Shown: piece by piece, positions 9,996 to 19,804 of the stretch
Layout: each line of letters begins with the position of its first letter
Position numbering within the stretch: the first letter of the stretch is position 1
NCBI RefSeq assembly: GCF_005886105.2
Contig: NZ_PNCO02000001.1
Location: 248,001-312,000, forward strand
Direction: 5' to 3'
Source of the DNA: Pseudoalteromonas galatheae
GTDB taxonomy: Bacteria > Pseudomonadota > Gammaproteobacteria > Enterobacterales > Alteromonadaceae
DNA length: 64,000 nucleotides
Notes under the pieces: model-generated
What the model was told of the DNA's origin: nothing
Database searches by the model: none
What the model saw: only the letters and a program-made list of their open reading frames with translations
Position numbers and translations under genes: made by a program

Positions 9996-10475
9996 ATGGA
10001 ACGTTGGTATCTACTTTATTGTAAACCGAAACAGGAATTCAGAGTTCAGTCAAATCTTCAAAGTCAAGGGATCGTATCTTGCTTCCCGACTTTCATAAAA
10101 CAAAAAAACTCAAGTGCGAAAGCGATAACACAACCTCTTTTTCCACGGTATTTATTTGTTCGTCTTGATCCACATTCTTCTCACTTTTCTGCGGTAAAAA
10201 ACACTCGAGGTGTTGCTAATTTCATTCGATATGGAATGGATCTACAAATAGTACCAGATGAACTAGTTAATAAGCTCATGCAATCTTGCAATGTTGAGGT
10301 GCAATGCGACTTGAAAGAAGGCGATCTGGTTCAGTTGACAGACGGTTGCTATAAGGATATTCACGCGATATTTCAACAACCTGACGGAGAATTACGAAGC
10401 ATTTTATTAATTAAATTGCTTAATCAGTATACGAGAATAGTTGTTGATAACGGCATAATTAAAAAGGTACGATGA
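9996..10475 (+). CDS. rfaH: RfaH transcription antiterminator (NusG paralogue)
   Basis: Operon-specific NusG-family factor that binds RNA polymerase paused at ops elements. In characterised homologues it suppresses Rho-dependent termination and couples translation. The protein begins MERWYLLYCKPKQE and continues with QPLFPRYLFVRLDP, TRGVANFIRYG and IVPDELV, which match RfaH rather than NusG. The C-terminal KOW-like part ends LLNQYTRIVVDNG. ATG at 9996 gives a 159-aa protein aligning with E. coli RfaH from its first residues; an upstream in-frame ATG at 9984 would add four residues. The gene sits 341 nt upstream of a JUMPstart/ops element and the wza operon, so it is very probably the dedicated regulator of this locus. 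Confidence 0.93.
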   Translation: MERWYLLYCKPKQEFRVQSNLQSQGIVSCFPTFIKQKNSSAKAITQPLFPRYLFVRLDPHSSHFSAVKNTRGVANFIRYGMDLQIVPDELVNKLMQSCNVEVQCDLKEGDLVQLTDGCYKDIHAIFQQPDGELRSILLIKLLNQYTRIVVDNGIIKKVR

Positions 10476-11234
10476 AAAATTAATCCTTTATTCCTATTTA
10501 TTTGTAACGTTAAAGGTGTACTGTGTTGTCGGTTAAGTTATCTAAGTTGAAATTTGAATCTTCTCTACTCAAAAGAGTAAAACAGCTCAGGATGAGTGGT
10601 TTTGGCCCCTGTAGGCTAGATTTGCTCTGTAATAACTTTGATTTTACTAAAGATAATTAATTAGCTGGATAATACAGCGACAAGCTGCTTTAAAAGTTTA
10701 ATCAAAGCTATGGCTGATGAATGAACAGCATTTTATTTGGGTGCGTTAAGTTAAGTGTAGATACATCACCTTGAGATATCTTTGCGGCCCGAAGCACAAC
10801 AAATAAAAACTAGAACAGCATTTAGGAGCTGCAACCTAAGGGCGGAAGCGTGCCTAAAAATATTGAGAAGGGGTGAGCCAGGCAGTTGTGTCCATAGTTG
10901 GTAGATGAACAGACGTTCTATCTTAGAGAGACTGTAATAATTGGCTCTTCATTCTATATTTGGTGTGTTAGTTGCAAAATGATAAATAAAATGGTTTGCG
11001 CTAAATAAAGGGTTCTAGTGAAAATTTACGGGGCTAAAACACAAATTCTTATCACATAGCAGATAAAACACGGAACTAAGAGTGAGAACAGCTGCAAAAC
11101 CTAGTACTCACTTGCGATTAACAATCGTGCATGCTTTAATTAGCCCACGAAATTTCTGTTGTCTTTACGTTATTAAGTAAAAGGCAATAAAAGTAATTAA
11201 AAGAAAAGACTATAAACACTTTTGGGAAGATACA
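10476..11234 (+). other. Long non-coding leader region upstream of wza
   Basis: No gene is seen in these 759 nt. The JUMPstart/ops element lies at 10816-10852, leaving a leader of about 380 nt before wza. Upstream of ops the DNA presumably holds the operon promoter; no consensus pair is clear. Small inverted repeats occur, for example CTACTC-aaaa-GAGTAA near 10565 and AGTGAG/CTCACT near 11080-11120, too weak to name. Confidence 0.5.
10816..10852 (+). promoter_or_regulatory. JUMPstart element with ops (RfaH recruitment site)
   Basis: The segment contains CAGCATTTAGGAGCTGC followed after a short spacer by GGGCGGAAGCGTG (10840-10852). This matches the JUMPstart layout, whose 3' end is the ops site GGCGGTAGCGTG, with one mismatch at ops position 6 (A for T). 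ops pauses RNA polymerase and exposes the non-template strand to RfaH. It lies in the leader of the wza operon and 341 nt after the rfaH stop, which supports function despite the substitution. Confidence 0.85.
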
Positions 11235-12350
11235 ATGGCGCTACGCTGTAAAACTATCATTGCTTCAACTGTATTACTTGCAATGAGTGGCTGTACACTC
11301 GTTCCAGGTGGCCATTTCGAAGGAATAGGTTCTGGTGAACAAACTGCAAACCTTGAGCGAGATCTTGAGAAAGTAAATATTCATATTATCGACTCGCAAT
11401 TGGTGCAAGAACATAAAATCAAACGTGCGAAACAAATTGATCACTCGTCGCTTGCGGGTATTGATGTTTCAAATTACGAGTATCGTCTTGGCGTAGGTGA
11501 TGTAATCACCATTGGTGTGTGGGATCACCCTGAACTCACTATTCCAGCAGCTGTACAACGAACAGCAGAGTTTGACGGTTTTCGTGTTCAAGCCGATGGT
11601 ACAATTAACTTTGCTTATGCGCCAAAGGTTCCCGCTGCTGGCCGTACAGTAACCGAGCTTAGAACTGACCTTGCAAAAAGACTAAGTCGTGTTATTGAAG
11701 AGCCGCAAATCGACGTAAAAGTGGTTGGTTTTAAAAGCCAAAAAGCGTATGTAACCGGCGAAGTTACAAAACCTGGTGTGTATCCAATCACAGAAACTCC
11801 AGTGACACTCATTGATGCTATCAACCAAGCTGGCGGTTTAACAGAAAGTGCCGATTGGGAAACAGTGTCCTTTACTCGTGGTGACAAAACAGAAGTTATT
11901 CAACTCGATGACTTTTATGCCGAAGGTGATATTTCACAAAACCGCTTACTTAAACACGGTGATATTGTTCACGTAAGTCGTAATGATAAACGCAACGTGT
12001 ATGTGTTGGGTGATGTAATTAAGGCGGGCAAAGTAGACGTAAACCGATATGGTTTAAGCCTAGCTGAAGCACTAACGGATGTTGGTGGCTTTAACGAGCG
12101 TACAGCAGACGCAAACGGTGTTTTTGTCTTGCGTAAGCGCGACCTGCAAAAAGATGGTGTACTAGCAGATGTATATCAACTACATGCTAAAAACGTAGCC
12201 TCTCTAGTACTTGCAGAACAGTTTGAACTCGAGCCGCAAGATATTGTTTATGTGACTAGCGCGCCGCTTGCTCGTTGGAACAAAGTTATCAGTTTATTAT
12301 TGCCTTCACTGTCTACAGTGGATGCGATTCAAGATATAGAAAATCAGTAA
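11235..12350 (+). CDS. wza: Wza outer-membrane polysaccharide export lipoprotein
   Basis: Forms the octameric outer-membrane channel through which capsule or exopolysaccharide leaves the cell. The lipoprotein signal peptide is visible: basic start, hydrophobic core, lipobox AMSGC with Cys20. The polysaccharide-export (Poly_export) motif YRLGVGDVITIGVWDHPEL is near residues 82-100. Two SLBB-type beta-grasp repeats follow (KAYVTGEVTKPGVYP and RNVYVLGDVIKAGKV). The C-terminal stretch PLARWNKVISLLLPSL is the amphipathic helix that spans the outer membrane in Wza. It is 371 aa, similar to E. coli Wza. First gene after the ops leader; wzb follows after 12 nt. Confidence 0.95.
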   Translation: MALRCKTIIASTVLLAMSGCTLVPGGHFEGIGSGEQTANLERDLEKVNIHIIDSQLVQEHKIKRAKQIDHSSLAGIDVSNYEYRLGVGDVITIGVWDHPELTIPAAVQRTAEFDGFRVQADGTINFAYAPKVPAAGRTVTELRTDLAKRLSRVIEEPQIDVKVVGFKSQKAYVTGEVTKPGVYPITETPVTLIDAINQAGGLTESADWETVSFTRGDKTEVIQLDDFYAEGDISQNRLLKHGDIVHVSRNDKRNVYVLGDVIKAGKVDVNRYGLSLAEALTDVGGFNERTADANGVFVLRKRDLQKDGVLADVYQLHAKNVASLVLAEQFELEPQDIVYVTSAPLARWNKVISLLLPSLSTVDAIQDIENQ

Positions 12351-12362
12351 TTGTGAGTACTC

Positions 12363-12797
12363 ATGTTTGATAGTGTTTTAATGGTTTGTGCTGGTAATAT
12401 CTGCCGCAGTCCTACGGCAGAGTATCTGCTAAAAAACAAACTAAGTGGCAAAAATGTAGCTGTTTCGTCGGCTGGATTAACCGCCCTAGAAGGAAAAGCC
12501 GCTGATGCATTAGCGCAGGAGTTGGCGAAAGAACAAGGAATCGACATGAGTGAGCACCAAGGTCGCCAGTTAACTGGTACCTTGGTTGCACAAAATAGTC
12601 TCATCCTCGTAATGGAGCAAAGGCATTTAACTGACCTTTGCAGCCGTTACCCTCAAGCCCGTGGCAAAACCTTTTTACTTGGTAAATGGATTGGCGATAA
12701 AGAAATTCCAGATCCATATCGCCAATCACGTGAAGCGTTTGAGCATGTTTATGAGCTTATCGATAGCGCCTGTAGCGCTTGGCAACAGTATTTATAA
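12363..12797 (+). CDS. wzb: Wzb low-molecular-weight protein-tyrosine phosphatase
   Basis: Cytoplasmic phosphatase that removes phosphate from the tyrosine cluster of Wzc, a cycle needed for high-molecular-weight polymer production. The P-loop C-x5-R motif is VCAGNICRSPTAE (Cys9, Arg15), and the general acid Asp lies in IPDPYRQS near residue 119. The 144-aa length is standard. It lies between wza and wzc as in group 1 and group 4 capsule loci, and its stop is 14 nt before the preferred wzc start. Confidence 0.95.
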   Translation: MFDSVLMVCAGNICRSPTAEYLLKNKLSGKNVAVSSAGLTALEGKAADALAQELAKEQGIDMSEHQGRQLTGTLVAQNSLILVMEQRHLTDLCSRYPQARGKTFLLGKWIGDKEIPDPYRQSREAFEHVYELIDSACSAWQQYL

Positions 12798-12811
12798 GGA
12801 TCCGTGAGTAT

Positions 12812-15046
12812 ATGAATGCTCAGCCAAATCTTATCTCTAATCAAAAATCATCAAAAGAAGAGGCGCAAGAAATCGATTTAATGGCGCTCGTTGGCGCATT
12901 ATTAGATGCGAAGTTCTTCATCGCAGGGGTGACTGCACTGTTTATGCTGTTAGGTATAGCCTACGCAATATTTAGCACGCCAATCTACCAAGCAACTGCA
13001 ATGGTACAGGTAGAGGAAAAGGGCGGGTCTGTTCCTGGTTTTGACGATATGTCTGGTATGTTTGAAAGTACCTCTGCGGCAGTGACTGAAATCGAGCTAC
13101 TAAAATCTAGAAGCGTCATTGGTGAAGCGGTCGACACATTAAATTTAGATACCGTTGTTGAACCAAAACTATTTCCACTATTTGGTAGCCGCAGCTTTCG
13201 TAAATTTGTTGCACAAAGCGAAGGCGAAGTTGCAGAGCCAAGCCTCGGCGCAAGCTCTTATGCGTGGGGTGGTGAGCAAGTTGAAATACATCGATTTAAG
13301 GTACCAAGTAGTGCAGTAGGCGAAGAGTTTGTTTTACAAGCGAGAACAGATGAGTCTTTTGCATTATTAACAAGTGACGGCGACGAAGTACTCGCAGGTA
13401 AAGTAGGCGAAGAAGTAAAACAAGGCCAATTTGAGCTGACTATTAAGACTTTGATAGCACGTCCAGAGACCGAGTTTTCGATCGTTAAACGTAACCGTCT
13501 TCAGACGATTTTAGATCTACAAAGTGCAATATCCGCGTCTGAGAAGGGGAAAGACTCCGGCATTATTAACTTGGCACTTCAGAGTGCTAGCCCTGAATAT
13601 GCAGAAAAAGTGCTAGATAAAGTGGCTGGTATTTATGTGCGTCGCAATGTGGAGCGTAATAGCGCGGAAGCGCAGCAGTCTCTTGAATTTTTAGAAGTGC
13701 AGCTTCCTGAAGTTAAGCGTAACCTAGAGCGCGCAGAAAAAGCCTTTAATGACTATCAAATTCGCCAAGAGTCTATTGATATTAGCCTAGAAACACAGGG
13801 CGTTTTAGAACAAATTGTAAAACTAGAAACTAAACTGCAAGAGTTAGAGCTAAAGCGTTTAGAACTTGGGCGTAAATTTAAACGTGAACACCCCTCTTAC
13901 CGCGGTGTGGTAGAGCAAATAGATACCGTAAAGCGCCAACGCAATGAATTAGCTGGTGAAGTTCAAGGACTGCCAGAGACTCAGCGCGAGCTGCTACGCT
14001 TAAAGCGTGATGTAGAGGTAAATAATGAAATCTACACGCTGCTTTTAGGTAAAACGCAAGAGCTAGATATTGTGCGTGCGGGTACGGTAGGTAACGTTCG
14101 CATCGTAGATTATGCAGAGGTAAATACTACCCAGCCAGTCAAACCTAAAAAAGCGCTAATCGTTGTGATGGCAACCATGCTGGGCGCTATGTTAGCTGTT
14201 GCTATTGTGCTTGTGCAAAAAGCGCTGCATAAAGGTATTGAAGACCCAGCGGAAATAGAAGCATTGGGTTTGCCTGTATACGCCAGCGTGCCATTCTCAG
14301 AGTACCAAGTAAAACTCACTGGTTTTGCAAAGGCGCGCAAGGGTAAAGTGGCAAAGGCGAAATCTATACTCGCCATGGATAACCCAGCAGACCTTTCCGT
14401 TGAGGCACTGCGTAGTCTTCGTACCAGCTTGCACTTTGCTATGCTAGAGGCAAAAAACAATGTTATTGCCATCTCCGGTCCAAGTCCTGGCGTGGGTAAA
14501 TCCTTTATTACCGTAAACCTTGCAACCGTGCTGGCGCAAAGTGGCAAACGCATTCTTGTTATTGACGCTGATATGCGTAAAGGGTACCTGCAAACTCAGT
14601 TTGGTATGAAATGGGATGACGGTTTAAGTGATTATCTCTCTGGCCGATTGAACCTAGCGCAAGTGATTAAGCCAAGCCAAGTAGAAGGTCTGCAAGTAAT
14701 GACCCGAGGCCAAATACCGCCTAATCCGTCTGAGCTACTAATGCATGAAAACTTTAGCAAGTTGATTGGGGAAGTGAGCAAAATGTATGACTTAGTTATT
14801 GTTGATACTCCTCCAATCTTAGCGGTAACAGACCCTGCAATTGTGAGTGCCCATGCAGGTACAACATTACTAGTAACCCGTTTTGGTCAAAATCATGCAA
14901 AAGAGCTAGAAATTACACGAAATCGTTTTGAGCAAAATGGTATTGATGTAAAAGGGGTGGTATTCAACGGTGTTGTTCGTAAATCAACTAACGCCTATGG
15001 TTATTACGGTTACTACAACTACGAATACAAATCAGATAAAGCATAA
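12812..15046 (+). CDS. wzc: Wzc tyrosine autokinase / polysaccharide co-polymerase
   Basis: Inner-membrane regulator of polymer length and export. The N-terminal Wzz-type domain has TM1 near residues 32-55, a long periplasmic coiled-coil region with the GNVR segment follows, and TM2 is near 455-480. The cytoplasmic BY-kinase domain has Walker A GPSPGVGKS, Walker A' ILVIDADMRKG and Walker B LVIVDTPPI. The C-terminal tyrosine cluster YGYYGYYNYEY is the autophosphorylation tail and the substrate of Wzb. The frame is open to 12779 inside wzb, but ATG at 12812 with AAGGA at 12796-12800 is the likely start, giving 744 aa. A 359-nt gap with REP-like hairpins follows. Confidence 0.95.
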   Translation: MNAQPNLISNQKSSKEEAQEIDLMALVGALLDAKFFIAGVTALFMLLGIAYAIFSTPIYQATAMVQVEEKGGSVPGFDDMSGMFESTSAAVTEIELLKSRSVIGEAVDTLNLDTVVEPKLFPLFGSRSFRKFVAQSEGEVAEPSLGASSYAWGGEQVEIHRFKVPSSAVGEEFVLQARTDESFALLTSDGDEVLAGKVGEEVKQGQFELTIKTLIARPETEFSIVKRNRLQTILDLQSAISASEKGKDSGIINLALQSASPEYAEKVLDKVAGIYVRRNVERNSAEAQQSLEFLEVQLPEVKRNLERAEKAFNDYQIRQESIDISLETQGVLEQIVKLETKLQELELKRLELGRKFKREHPSYRGVVEQIDTVKRQRNELAGEVQGLPETQRELLRLKRDVEVNNEIYTLLLGKTQELDIVRAGTVGNVRIVDYAEVNTTQPVKPKKALIVVMATMLGAMLAVAIVLVQKALHKGIEDPAEIEALGLPVYASVPFSEYQVKLTGFAKARKGKVAKAKSILAMDNPADLSVEALRSLRTSLHFAMLEAKNNVIAISGPSPGVGKSFITVNLATVLAQSGKRILVIDADMRKGYLQTQFGMKWDDGLSDYLSGRLNLAQVIKPSQVEGLQVMTRGQIPPNPSELLMHENFSKLIGEVSKMYDLVIVDTPPILAVTDPAIVSAHAGTTLLVTRFGQNHAKELEITRNRFEQNGIDVKGVVFNGVVRKSTNAYGYYGYYNYEYKSDKA

Positions 15047-15405
15047 CCGGTTATGTCGCTGCAACCCGTAGCAGCGACTTTATGTCACAACCAGTGCTAA
15101 CGGCTTTACGTTACGACCTGTAGTAACGGCTTTATGCTACGACCGATAAGGTGAGTCGTTATTGTGACATAGAGCAAGCCGGAGTTGATGTAACATAACA
15201 ACTCAATATGCGTAAAGTGGCATTATGTTGAGATTGAAAGATAACCAATCAAGGTAACTCAATTGCGAATTTAATTCGTAGAATAACAGCTCTGCATGAA
15301 GGTATAGGGCGTTATGAATAGGAAGGCTGAATAAGACAAGTAAAGCCTCCTAAAATCCAATCGGCATTTCCTAAACAAACCGTCAAAAAACAAAAGGGAC
15401 ACTCT
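15047..15405 (+). other. Gap after wzc with REP-like hairpins
   Basis: No gene is seen. GTCGCTGC (15055-15062) and GCAGCGAC (15071-15078) form a stem directly after wzc. Degenerate GTAG-headed units follow up to about 15150 (CGTAGCAGCGACTTTATG at 15067 and related TGTAGTAACGGCTTTATG at 15119), akin to the REP-like elements at 39.8, 42.1 and 48.2 kb. The rest up to wecB shows no clear signal. Confidence 0.55.
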
Positions 15406-16521
15406 GTGAAAGTACTTACAGTATTCGGAACAAGACCAGAAGCAATAAAAATGGCACCTTTAGTACATGCTCTAAAGCACGATGTACGCTTCGATGCCAA
15501 AGTATGTGTTACGGCACAGCACAGAGAGATGTTAGATCAGGTATTAGAGTTATTCAAAATTACACCTGACTATGATTTAAACCTAATGAAAGCCGGGCAG
15601 ACGCTACCAGAAGTGACAAGCCGAATTTTATTAGAGCTTACTCCAGTACTTAAAGAGTTTAAACCAGATGTGGTCTTAGTGCATGGCGATACTGCAACCA
15701 CATTTGCAGCAAGCTTAGCAGCTTATTATGAACAAATTTCAGTTGGTCATGTCGAAGCAGGGTTGCGTACAGGCAATATATACTCTCCATGGCCAGAAGA
15801 AGCAAACCGCAAGCTTACAGGGGCGCTTACCAGATACCACTTTGCTCCCACTGAGACCTCTAAACAAAACTTGCTAGTTGAAAATTACCATGATGAAAAT
15901 ATATTTGTTACGGGTAACACAGTGATCGATGCTTTACTAATGGTTAAGCATCAAATAGAAACAGACTCTGATCTAAGCAATACCCTAGCTGCGCAATTCC
16001 CCATGTTGGATGAGAGCAAAAAGCTTATCTTAGTTACAGGTCACCGAAGAGAAAGCTTTGGTGGTGGATTTGAGCGTATTTGTGAAGCTCTGGCTAAGAC
16101 TGCAAAAGCGCACCCAAACTGTCAAATCTTGTATCCTGTGCATTTAAATCCAAATGTGCAAGAGCCAGTTAATCGCATTTTAAGCGATATAGACAATGTT
16201 CACTTAATTGAGCCTCAGCAGTATTTGCCTTTTGTTTATTTAATGAATAGATCGCATGTTATTTTAACAGATTCAGGTGGTATTCAAGAAGAGGCCCCTA
16301 GCCTCGGTAAGCCGGTTCTAGTTATGCGCGATACCACTGAGCGTCCTGAAGCTGTAAAAGCAGGGACAGTAAAGTTAGTCGGGACTGATGTAGCAGCAAT
16401 CACCACTTCTTTAGACGAATTGTTAACTAATGAAAACAGCTACGAGCAAATGAGCAGGGCACATAACCCTTATGGTGATGGAAACGCATGCAAAAGAATT
16501 TGCGATATTTTAGCTAAATAA
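15406..16521 (+). CDS. wecB: UDP-N-acetylglucosamine 2-epimerase (non-hydrolysing)
   Basis: Interconverts UDP-GlcNAc and UDP-ManNAc. The sequence begins [16 protein letters not shown], the family start, then [20 protein letters not shown], the [10 protein letters not shown] catalytic/UDP-binding segment, and [19 protein letters not shown] near the C-terminus. It is 371 aa, close to E. coli WecB. The start is GTG at 15406 with AAAAGGG about 10 nt upstream. It is followed by wecC, so the pair makes UDP-ManNAcA, a sugar of enterobacterial common antigen and many capsules. Confidence 0.95.
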   Translation: MKVLTVFGTRPEAIKMAPLVHALKHDVRFDAKVCVTAQHREMLDQVLELFKITPDYDLNLMKAGQTLPEVTSRILLELTPVLKEFKPDVVLVHGDTATTFAASLAAYYEQISVGHVEAGLRTGNIYSPWPEEANRKLTGALTRYHFAPTETSKQNLLVENYHDENIFVTGNTVIDALLMVKHQIETDSDLSNTLAAQFPMLDESKKLILVTGHRRESFGGGFERICEALAKTAKAHPNCQILYPVHLNPNVQEPVNRILSDIDNVHLIEPQQYLPFVYLMNRSHVILTDSGGIQEEAPSLGKPVLVMRDTTERPEAVKAGTVKLVGTDVAAITTSLDELLTNENSYEQMSRAHNPYGDGNACKRICDILAK

Positions 16522-16566
16522 ACAATGGTAAGCCGTTTTAAACTTCAAGATTTTCAAAGGGAAAGT

Positions 16567-17832
16567 ATGTCATTTAATACAATTTCGGTCGTTGGCTTGG
16601 GTTACATTGGGTTGCCAACAGCAGCGATGTTTGCCTCTCGCAAAAAGAAAGTAATTGGTGTGGATGTTAATCAGCATGCCGTAGACACAATCAATCGAGG
16701 TGAAATCCACATCGTTGAACCTGAACTAGATATGATAGTGCATGCAGCGGTTACTGAGGGTTATCTAAAAGCGACAACAACACCTGAACCTGCAGATGCT
16801 TTTTTAATAGCAGTACCTACCCCTTTTAAAAATAATGGCTCAGAAATTCCAGAACCCGATTTAACATATATTCATAAAGCCAGTGAAGCAATTGCACCAG
16901 TACTAAAGAAAGGAGATTTAGTTATTCTTGAATCTACCTCGCCAGTTGGTGCTACTGAGCAAATGGTAGGTTGGCTAGCCGCGGCTCGCCCTGATTTAAG
17001 TTTCCCGCAGCAAGCGGGAGAAAATGCTGACGTAAATATTGCTCACTGCCCAGAGCGTGTATTGCCTGGGCATGTAGTTCGTGAGTTGGTAGAAAATGAC
17101 CGCGTAATTGGAGGCATGACAGCAAATTGTTCTGCTCGAGCTGTAGAGTTATATAAAACCTTTGTACAAGGCGAGTGCGTAATTACTAATGCTCGTACTG
17201 CTGAAATGGCAAAGCTAACAGAGAACTCGTGTCGTGATGTGCAAATTGCTTTTGCTAACGAGTTATCTATTATCTGCGATAAATTGGATATTGATGTTTG
17301 GGAACTAATCTCCTTGGCTAATCGCCACCCACGTATTAATATTTTGCAACCAGGTCCTGGTGTTGGAGGCCACTGTATTGCAGTAGACCCTTGGTTTATA
17401 GTTAGCAAAACACCAGAAGAAGCAAAAATTATTCACACAGCCCGTAAAGTCAACGATGCAAAACCTTCGTGGGTAATTGATAAAGTCAAATTAGCACTAG
17501 CAGATTTTTTGCAAGCTAACACATCAAAAACAGCACAGGATGTGACGGTGGCTTGCTATGGCTTGTCATTTAAGCCGAATATTGACGACTTACGAGAAAG
17601 TCCTGCTTTAGATATTACTTCTGAATTAGCTAAATTCCACTCAGGTTCAGTTTTCGCTGTTGAACCCAATGTCAGCTCACTACCATCACATGCGAAAAAC
17701 ATTGAATTAGTTACTCTTGAACGGGCGCAACAAGAAGCCGATATTCATGTGTTATTGGTTGATCATAAAGAATTTAAAAATATTGCCCCGATTTTTGATT
17801 ACTTAGTAGATACTAAGGGAGTTTGGAAATGA
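16567..17832 (+). CDS. wecC: UDP-N-acetyl-D-mannosamine dehydrogenase
   Basis: NAD-dependent four-electron oxidation of UDP-ManNAc to UDP-ManNAcA. It shows the Rossmann motif [63 protein letters not shown], and the catalytic Cys in [16 protein letters not shown]. These features distinguish it from Ugd. ATG at 16567 is chosen over the upstream frame start at 16525 because the reading then begins with the Rossmann strand and AAAGGGAAAG lies just before it; this gives 421 aa, as in E. coli WecC. Its TGA overlaps the ATG of rmlB copy 2. Confidence 0.95.
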   Translation: MSFNTISVVGLGYIGLPTAAMFASRKKKVIGVDVNQHAVDTINRGEIHIVEPELDMIVHAAVTEGYLKATTTPEPADAFLIAVPTPFKNNGSEIPEPDLTYIHKASEAIAPVLKKGDLVILESTSPVGATEQMVGWLAAARPDLSFPQQAGENADVNIAHCPERVLPGHVVRELVENDRVIGGMTANCSARAVELYKTFVQGECVITNARTAEMAKLTENSCRDVQIAFANELSIICDKLDIDVWELISLANRHPRINILQPGPGVGGHCIAVDPWFIVSKTPEEAKIIHTARKVNDAKPSWVIDKVKLALADFLQANTSKTAQDVTVACYGLSFKPNIDDLRESPALDITSELAKFHSGSVFAVEPNVSSLPSHAKNIELVTLERAQQEADIHVLLVDHKEFKNIAPIFDYLVDTKGVWK

Positions 17833-18911
17833 ACATTGTTGTAACAGGTGGGGCTGGTTTTATAGGCTCTGCGGTAATTAGATTTATTATAGAACACACG
17901 CAAAACCGCGTCTTGAACGTAGATAAGTTAACTTACGCAGGTAACTTAGAATCATTGAAAGATGTTGAAAAAAATGAGCGTTACTCTTTTGCTCAAGTAG
18001 ACATTTGTAATTGCGAAAAAATAGAGCAATTATTTCAGGAGTTTAAACCTGACGCTGTTATGCATTTAGCGGCAGAAAGTCATGTGGACCGTTCGATTAC
18101 AGGCCCAGCAGAATTTATACAGACTAATATCGTTGGTACTTATACGCTGCTCGAAGCAGCTAGAAAATACTGGCTTGGATTAGAGGGAAATGCTAAAGAG
18201 GAATTTATATTCCATCATATTTCCACAGATGAAGTGTATGGCGATTTACCTCACCCAAGCGAAACCAGCGAAGAGTTACCTCTTTTTACTGAGGAAACGC
18301 CCTATGCTCCGAGCAGCCCCTATTCAGCGAGCAAGGCTTCAAGTGACCATTTAGTGCGTGCTTGGCAACGTACTTACGGTTTACCGACAGTCATAACTAA
18401 TTGTTCAAACAATTATGGCCCATACCACTTCCCTGAAAAACTGATTCCATTGGTGATTTTAAACGCCCTAGAAGGCAAAGAATTACCCATTTATGGTCAG
18501 GGTGACCAAATTAGGGATTGGTTATTTGTAGAGGATCATGCGAGGGCTCTATACAAAGTTGTTACTGAAGGGGTAAACGGGGAAACGTACAATATAGGTG
18601 GTCACAATGAGAAGCAGAATATCGAAGTAGTGAGAGCAATTTGTGACTTGTTAGATGAATTTAGGCCGAAAGAAACTAAGTACTCAGAACAAATAGTCCA
18701 TGTATCTGACCGCCCTGGTCATGACAGGCGATATGCAATTGATGCGTCAAAAATGGCGGAAGAGCTGTCTTGGAAACCATTAGAGTCTTTCGAGACAGGG
18801 CTGCGCAAAACTGTACTTTGGTATTTAGAAAATCAAGTGTGGTGTGAAAATATTCAAGATGGCTCTTATCAAAGAGAGCGCTTGGGCATATTGGAAAATG
18901 GAGATAGATAA
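17829..18911 (+). CDS. rmlB: dTDP-glucose 4,6-dehydratase (copy 2)
   Basis: Same reaction as copy 1 at 2603. It has GGAGFIGSA, the [12 protein letters not shown] catalytic region, [10 protein letters not shown] with the Tyr/Lys pair, and [12 protein letters not shown]. The start ATG at 17829 overlaps the wecC stop (ATGA), so translation is coupled; 360 aa. Its product, dTDP-4-keto-6-deoxyglucose, is the branch point for both L-rhamnose (RmlC/RmlD) and the 3-amino sugar made by FdtA/FdtB just downstream. This may explain why the operon carries its own full set despite copy 1 15 kb away. Confidence 0.95.
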   Translation: MNIVVTGGAGFIGSAVIRFIIEHTQNRVLNVDKLTYAGNLESLKDVEKNERYSFAQVDICNCEKIEQLFQEFKPDAVMHLAAESHVDRSITGPAEFIQTNIVGTYTLLEAARKYWLGLEGNAKEEFIFHHISTDEVYGDLPHPSETSEELPLFTEETPYAPSSPYSASKASSDHLVRAWQRTYGLPTVITNCSNNYGPYHFPEKLIPLVILNALEGKELPIYGQGDQIRDWLFVEDHARALYKVVTEGVNGETYNIGGHNEKQNIEVVRAICDLLDEFRPKETKYSEQIVHVSDRPGHDRRYAIDASKMAEELSWKPLESFETGLRKTVLWYLENQVWCENIQDGSYQRERLGILENGDR

Positions 18912-18912
18912 A

Positions 18913-19797
18913 ATGAAAGGGATTGTTCTCGCTGGAGGTTCTGGTACCCGCCTTTATCCGCTGACTCGTGGTGTATCTAAGCAATTGTTACCTATATATG
19001 ATAAGCCGATGGTGTTTTATCCAATATCTACACTGATGTTAGCGGGGATCAAAGATATTTTAATTATAACAACACCTGAAGATCAGGCGTCATTTAAGCG
19101 ATTACTTGGTGATGGTTCAGATTTTGGTGTTAATTTAGAATACGCAATTCAACCAAGCCCAGATGGTCTAGCTCAAGCTTTTATTATTGGCGAAGAATTT
19201 ATTGGAGATGATAGCGTCTGCTTGGTTTTAGGAGACAATGTCTTCTACGGACAATCCTTCTCAAGTTCATTGAAACGCGCAGCTGAGCGTCAATCTGGAG
19301 CGAGTGTGTTTGGATATCAAGTGAAAGATCCTATGCGCTTTGGCGTGGTTGAATTTGATGAAAATATGAGGGCGGTTTCAATTGAAGAGAAGCCAGAAGT
19401 ACCAAAATCAAATTATGCGGTTACAGGCCTGTATTTTTATGACAACCAAGTTGTAGAAATGGCGAAAAAGGTGAAGCCTTCCGCTCGAGGTGAGCTGGAA
19501 ATCACATCGATCAACGAAATGTATCTGGATGCAGGTCAACTTAACGTGGAACTACTAGGGCGAGGGTTTGCTTGGTTAGATACTGGTACTCATGAGAGTC
19601 TACATGAGGCTTCATCCTTTGTGCAAACGATAGAAAATGTTCAGGGGTTGAAGGTGGCTTGTTTAGAAGAGATCGCATGGCGAAACAACTGGTTAAATGA
19701 TACTGAATTGTTAGCTTTGGCTGAACCGATGATGAAAAATGAATATGGCCAATACCTTTATCGCTTGGTAAACGATAAGAAACTAAGAGAAAGTTAA
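18913..19797 (+). CDS. rmlA: Glucose-1-phosphate thymidylyltransferase (copy 2)
   Basis: Makes dTDP-glucose. [22 protein letters not shown] and [20 protein letters not shown] are present. The frame is open from 18844 inside rmlB, but ATG at 18913, right after the rmlB TAA, starts the protein at MKGIVLAGG exactly as in copy 1, giving 294 aa. The C-terminal segment from [14 protein letters not shown] to EEIAWRN is the same in both copies, showing recent common origin or gene conversion. Confidence 0.95.
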   Translation: MKGIVLAGGSGTRLYPLTRGVSKQLLPIYDKPMVFYPISTLMLAGIKDILIITTPEDQASFKRLLGDGSDFGVNLEYAIQPSPDGLAQAFIIGEEFIGDDSVCLVLGDNVFYGQSFSSSLKRAAERQSGASVFGYQVKDPMRFGVVEFDENMRAVSIEEKPEVPKSNYAVTGLYFYDNQVVEMAKKVKPSARGELEITSINEMYLDAGQLNVELLGRGFAWLDTGTHESLHEASSFVQTIENVQGLKVACLEEIAWRNNWLNDTELLALAEPMMKNEYGQYLYRLVNDKKLRES

Positions 19798-19804
19798 TAG
19801 GCAT

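Noticed and set aside
12363..12797. Arsenate reductase reading of the wzb protein
   Set aside because: Low-molecular-weight phosphatases and arsenate reductases share the C-x5-R loop, but the wza-wzb-wzc context fixes the role as Wzb.
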